A stretch of DNA of 64,000 nt from Massiliimalia timonensis (GTDB lineage: Bacteria; Bacillota; Clostridia; Oscillospirales; Ruminococcaceae): NCBI RefSeq assembly GCF_900186585.1, contig NZ_FYDD01000003.1, positions 124,001 through 188,000 on the forward strand, read 5' to 3'. The notes under the pieces were generated by a model. That model made no database searches. It was not told where the DNA came from and worked only from the letters and a program-made list of their open reading frames with translations. Numbering within the stretch: position 1 is the first letter of the stretch; each line of letters opens with the position of its first letter. The position numbers were made by a program, and so were the translations under genes. Of this stretch, positions 61,558 through 64,000 are shown in pieces.

Positions 61558-61738
61558 AGAATCAAATGAAGCGGCGGGCGCGGACAACAAGGAAGATATG
61601 CTCAAGAAAAGACTGGGTATTAGTATGGGGTATATCTGCGGCGAAACAAACTGTATAGAAAAAGGGCACGGCCCCCTTTATGTTGTTTTGGCCTAGGCTG
61701 ATCTGGCTATAAAAATTTGAAGTGAAAGGAAAAACGCT

Positions 61739-62320
61739 ATGAAACAACTTTGTTCCCGTCAAGTACACCTTGACTTCCACACCTCAGAAAATATCCCGGG
61801 GATCGGGGCGCGGTTTGATCCGCAAGACTTTGCAAACACAGTGAAAGAAGCCCATGTCAACTCTATGACTGTATTTGCACGCTGCCATCACGGCTGGCTT
61901 TATTACCCGTCGGAACGATTTCCGGAACTTGTTCATCCACATCTTGAATATAAAAACCTTTTGCTCGACCAGGTAAGGGCTTTGCATAAAAAGGGGATCA
62001 ACGCCCCGGTATATATTACGGTGCAGTGGGATTATCACTCTGCCAGCACACATCCGGAATGGCTGATCCGTAAAAAAGACGGTTCTCATGAAGGCGGCCC
62101 ATTCACCGAGCCGGGTTTTTATCAGTCGCTTTGTGTGAATACCAGCTATTGGGAATTTTTAAAAGCGCATACGGCCGAAGTCTGTGAATTGCTGGGTGAT
62201 GAGCTGGATGGTATTTTCTTTGATATTGTTGGGATCCGTCCTTGCTGGTGCGCTTCCTGCCGCGCTGAAATGAAGAAGCTGGGGATAGTGATTATTTCAC
62301 GCCAAGGGATCCGGGTCTGA
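61739..62320 (+). pseudogene. N-terminal part of a GHL6/GH151-like glycoside hydrolase, cut by an IS
   Basis: The ATG (GAAAGGAAAAACGCT upstream) starts a protein typical of the alpha-L-fucosidase/beta-galactosidase-like 'GHL6' barrels: QVHLDFHTSENIPGIGARFD, FARCHHGWLYYPSERFPELV, and DGIFFDIVGIRPCWCASCRA, where the Asp is a catalytic-site candidate. After ~183 codons (around 62288) the sequence changes to the end of an IS21-type element, and the frame stops at 62320. Full-length relatives have ~600-700 residues. The rest of the gene is probably beyond the element, outside the window. Confidence 0.8.
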
Positions 62321-62356
62321 GCTTTGCTCAGACCCACTGATTTTTCTCTCAGACCC
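62313..62356. repeat. Terminal repeat boxes of the IS21-type element
   Basis: GGGTCTGAGC (62313-62322) and GCTCAGACCC (62326-62335) form a 10-bp hairpin; a third box CTCAGACCC follows at 62348-62356. Multiple end repeats are typical of IS21 transposase binding. GGGATCC also occurs twice (62306 and near 62371). Confidence 0.7.
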
Positions 62357-62390
62357 AGCAATACGCTTTTGGGATCCACCGGTGTGTTTT

Positions 62391-63143
62391 TTACCTTTTA
62401 TGCTTGGCACAGTATTCCCTCATATTGGTGCTGCCAGTTTCAATCCAGAAGGCTGTGTATGCGTAACGGTCTACAATCGCTTCTGCCCGTACTCCTTCGC
62501 CCAGACGTTTCACCCAGTCATCCTTGCGGTATTGTGTACAGAAGATGGTAGAGGTTGTATCCGAGCGCCTTTCCATAAGTTCAAACAGGAAGTAGAGTTC
62601 CGCATCCGATATGTCAGACACCAGCCACTCATCCAGTATCAGGAGAGGTATCCGGCTGTAACGTTCAAGCAGCTTCCTTTGATTCCCGGCAACTACGGTG
62701 GAGTCCCCATACTCCATTAGCAGATCAGGCAGCCTGACATACCGTACCCTGACATGGTTCAGGCAGGCTTCTTTTCCCAGGGCACAGGCCAGGTAGGTCT
62801 TCCCTGAACCGGTAAATCCCTGGAGGATGATGCTCTGGTGCAAACCGATGTACTGGCCACTGAACAGGTTCTCAATGAGCTCCCTGTTTAATCCGCGGCT
62901 GGCATAGATGACTCCCTGCCGGTTTGCCTGCGGAAAACGGAGCTTTGCTGACTTGATCAGCCGCTGTATCTTCCCATTGTATTTCTCCTGGTAAATGTAG
63001 TCCACCAGCCGCTGCATCCTTTCATCGAAGGGCAGGGCTATTGTCGCAGGATCCGCCTGCTGTACCTCCAGCCCTTTGATTGCCTCGCCCAGATTAATTT
63101 CACGCAGCTTGCGCCTGGTCTCTTCATTGATCATCTCTGCCAC
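62391..63143 (-). CDS. istB: IstB-type transposition helper ATPase
   Basis: A 250-residue AAA+ ATPase that assembles on DNA and guides IstA to its target. The Walker A motif is GFTGSGKTYLA, Walker B LLILDEW and sensor I STIFCTQY. The first 90 residues form the helical IstB N-domain (EETRRKLREINLGEAIKGLE). It overlaps the istA end by 20 bases, the normal coupling in IS21. Intact in the window. Confidence 0.95.
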   Translation of the reverse strand: MAEMINEETRRKLREINLGEAIKGLEVQQADPATIALPFDERMQRLVDYIYQEKYNGKIQRLIKSAKLRFPQANRQGVIYASRGLNRELIENLFSGQYIGLHQSIILQGFTGSGKTYLACALGKEACLNHVRVRYVRLPDLLMEYGDSTVVAGNQRKLLERYSRIPLLILDEWLVSDISDAELYFLFELMERRSDTTSTIFCTQYRKDDWVKRLGEGVRAEAIVDRYAYTAFWIETGSTNMREYCAKHKR

Positions 63144-64000
63144 CTCCGTAATAGCTGCTTCCCCTCAGGTATCCCATCTGGGAATGGTCCTTTGCATTTG
63201 CTTTTTTGCGCTCTACGTAAATCTCATCTTGATTGGATGCAAGGATCGAATTAAGATGGTGGTAACGGGGCTTTTTAATCCCGCTGGTGATGGCAAACTC
63301 ACAGGCAGCTTCCAGGCGCGCTTCGGAGTATTTGTTGCTCAGTCTCAGGACGGCCAGCGCAGGGTTATAGCCCTGTTCTTTTATGGGAACCCCCTCAAAG
63401 ATACGGTCAATCGCCTGTACCGTATAATCGCCGATGGATCGTGCCCAGTTTTTGATCCGGATATCATCCCATGGGGAAAACTTGAACTTATCCGGCATAT
63501 CTTCCGGATGGGTGGAATACTGGTTCCTCCGGCCAGCCGGGAAGCGGTTATGCGTGGCTATGCGAGCAGAACCGCTGTAGATCTCCACGGTGCTGTCCGT
63601 AACCTTTAGGTCAACACTCTTCCTGGCGTACTGGTAAGGACAAGAGTACCGGTTATACTCAAAGACGACATGGTAGTCGATGTTTACCTTCCTGCCATAG
63701 ACCCACGTGGCGATCTCATAAGGGACAGACGGCAGTGGATGCAGGAACGGCTTCTCATCCAGGTAAGCGTCATAGCGGCTCCCTTCACGTTTCTGGAAAC
63801 TATCGTGGTTGAAGCCGTAGAGCTTTTTTGCAACGGCAGCTTTCAGATCCTCAAAGCTGTAAAAAGTCTCGTTCCTCAGCCGTGCGATGATCGCTGTTGC
63901 AATCTTCCCCACTGTGCCTTCCACGGAAGCTTTCTGTTTGGGTTTACAGATGCCTGCCGGCATGATGGCTGTCTGGTAGTGGCTGCCCAGGGCTTCATAA
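63124..64000 (-). CDS. istA: IstA-type transposase, C-terminal part
   Basis: About 292 codons of the IS21 transposase; its N-terminus lies beyond the right edge. The frame runs through base 64000. The sequence PAGICKPKQKASVEGTVGKI is the end of the DDE integrase core (the Glu in ASVEGTV fits the third catalytic acid), followed by the C-terminal beta-barrel (HVVFEYNRYSCPYQYARKSV; VEIYSGSARIATHNR). No disabling mutation is seen, so the element may be active. Confidence 0.93.
   Translation of the reverse strand, partial: YEALGSHYQTAIMPAGICKPKQKASVEGTVGKIATAIIARLRNETFYSFEDLKAAVAKKLYGFNHDSFQKREGSRYDAYLDEKPFLHPLPSVPYEIATWVYGRKVNIDYHVVFEYNRYSCPYQYARKSVDLKVTDSTVEIYSGSARIATHNRFPAGRRNQYSTHPEDMPDKFKFSPWDDIRIKNWARSIGDYTVQAIDRIFEGVPIKEQGYNPALAVLRLSNKYSEARLEAACEFAITSGIKKPRYHHLNSILASNQDEIYVERKKANAKDHSQMGYLRGSSYYGGGRDDQ

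Larger units (their letters stand above)
62289..64000 (-). mobile_element. IS21-family insertion sequence, right end off the window
   Basis: Contains istB and the C-terminal part of istA on the minus strand, in the usual overlapping order. The end near 62289 begins TGATTATTTCAC (IS21 elements end with TG/CA) and carries repeated CTCAGACCC boxes typical of transposase-binding sites. The exact boundary and the target duplication cannot be settled because the other end is not in the window. Confidence 0.85.

Noticed and set aside
61493-61696. A 67-codon frame upstream of the cut hydrolase
   Set aside because: The predicted promoter (61530-61557) lies inside it and no ribosome site precedes it; no family pattern.
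62391-64000. DnaC or DnaA-like replication gene pair
   Set aside because: The AAA+ protein resembles DnaC, but the overlapping transposase and the terminal repeats make it IstB of an IS21 element.
1-64000. CRISPR array, rRNA operon, prophage or toxin-antitoxin locus
   Set aside because: No regularly spaced repeats, rRNA sequence, phage structural genes or recognisable toxin-antitoxin pair was found on reading both strands.

Overview
The window reads as the chromosome of a low-to-mid GC Gram-positive anaerobe of class Clostridia, most likely an Oscillospiraceae/Ruminococcaceae-type gut bacterium. The evidence is the gene order priA-def-fmt-yugP-rsmB-rlmN-PP2C-prkC-rsgA-thiN-spoVM, a T-box leader, TTG/GTG starts with strong AGGAGG sites, EFR1-type flavodoxin-ferredoxins and 'Hsp90-like' mini proteins. 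A 27-codon spoVM implies a spore former. The genus cannot be fixed from the sequence alone.

Layout. (1) 1-9738: housekeeping block for translation start, rRNA modification and Ser/Thr phospho-signalling, ending in spoVM; the rpe gene often found between rsgA and thiN is absent. (2) 9764-12240: leucine T-box, long-form leuA, cdd. (3) 12277-15652: small membrane and uncharacterised proteins, a NERD-domain protein, DUF421, tmcAL. (4) 15737-23970: ackA, pyk, an AlkD-like protein, GDPD, a mini MGS-like protein, a TetM-like GTPase, a nitroreductase. (5) 23972-28552: L-rhamnose operon rhaB-rhaA-rhaD with a divergent DeoR regulator. (6) 28553-35016: glycosyltransferase plus flippase-like pair, a probable small RNA unit that could be 6S RNA, an AGCS symporter and an NhaC antiporter. 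(7) 35074-41548: IclR-controlled 2-keto-3-deoxy-sugar-acid pathway (kinase, aldolase, galactonate-type dehydratase) and a GH3 glycosidase of reversed domain order. (8) 41585-42957: tRNA-Leu(CAG), strong hairpins, a gene fragment and an N-truncated AraC regulator. (9) 43109-50168: a GntR-led operon with a split transketolase, hydroxyacid dehydrogenase, D-lyxose-isomerase-type cupin, GH-like TIM barrel, xylose-isomerase-like TIM barrel and a crotonase, but no kinase; this is the best candidate here for an undescribed pathway. (10) 50261-61359: a redox and decay zone with two LysR regulators, four flavodoxin-fold proteins, Fe-ADH, cupin, CMD, and broken P1B-ATPase, SDR and AKR genes. (11) 61530-64000: a glycoside hydrolase gene cut by an IS21-family element that runs off the window.

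The left half is conserved core. The right half is accessory carbohydrate and redox metabolism with visible gene decay and one mobile element. No CRISPR array, rRNA operon or prophage was seen. All functions are read from sequence motifs and context; no database search was run.
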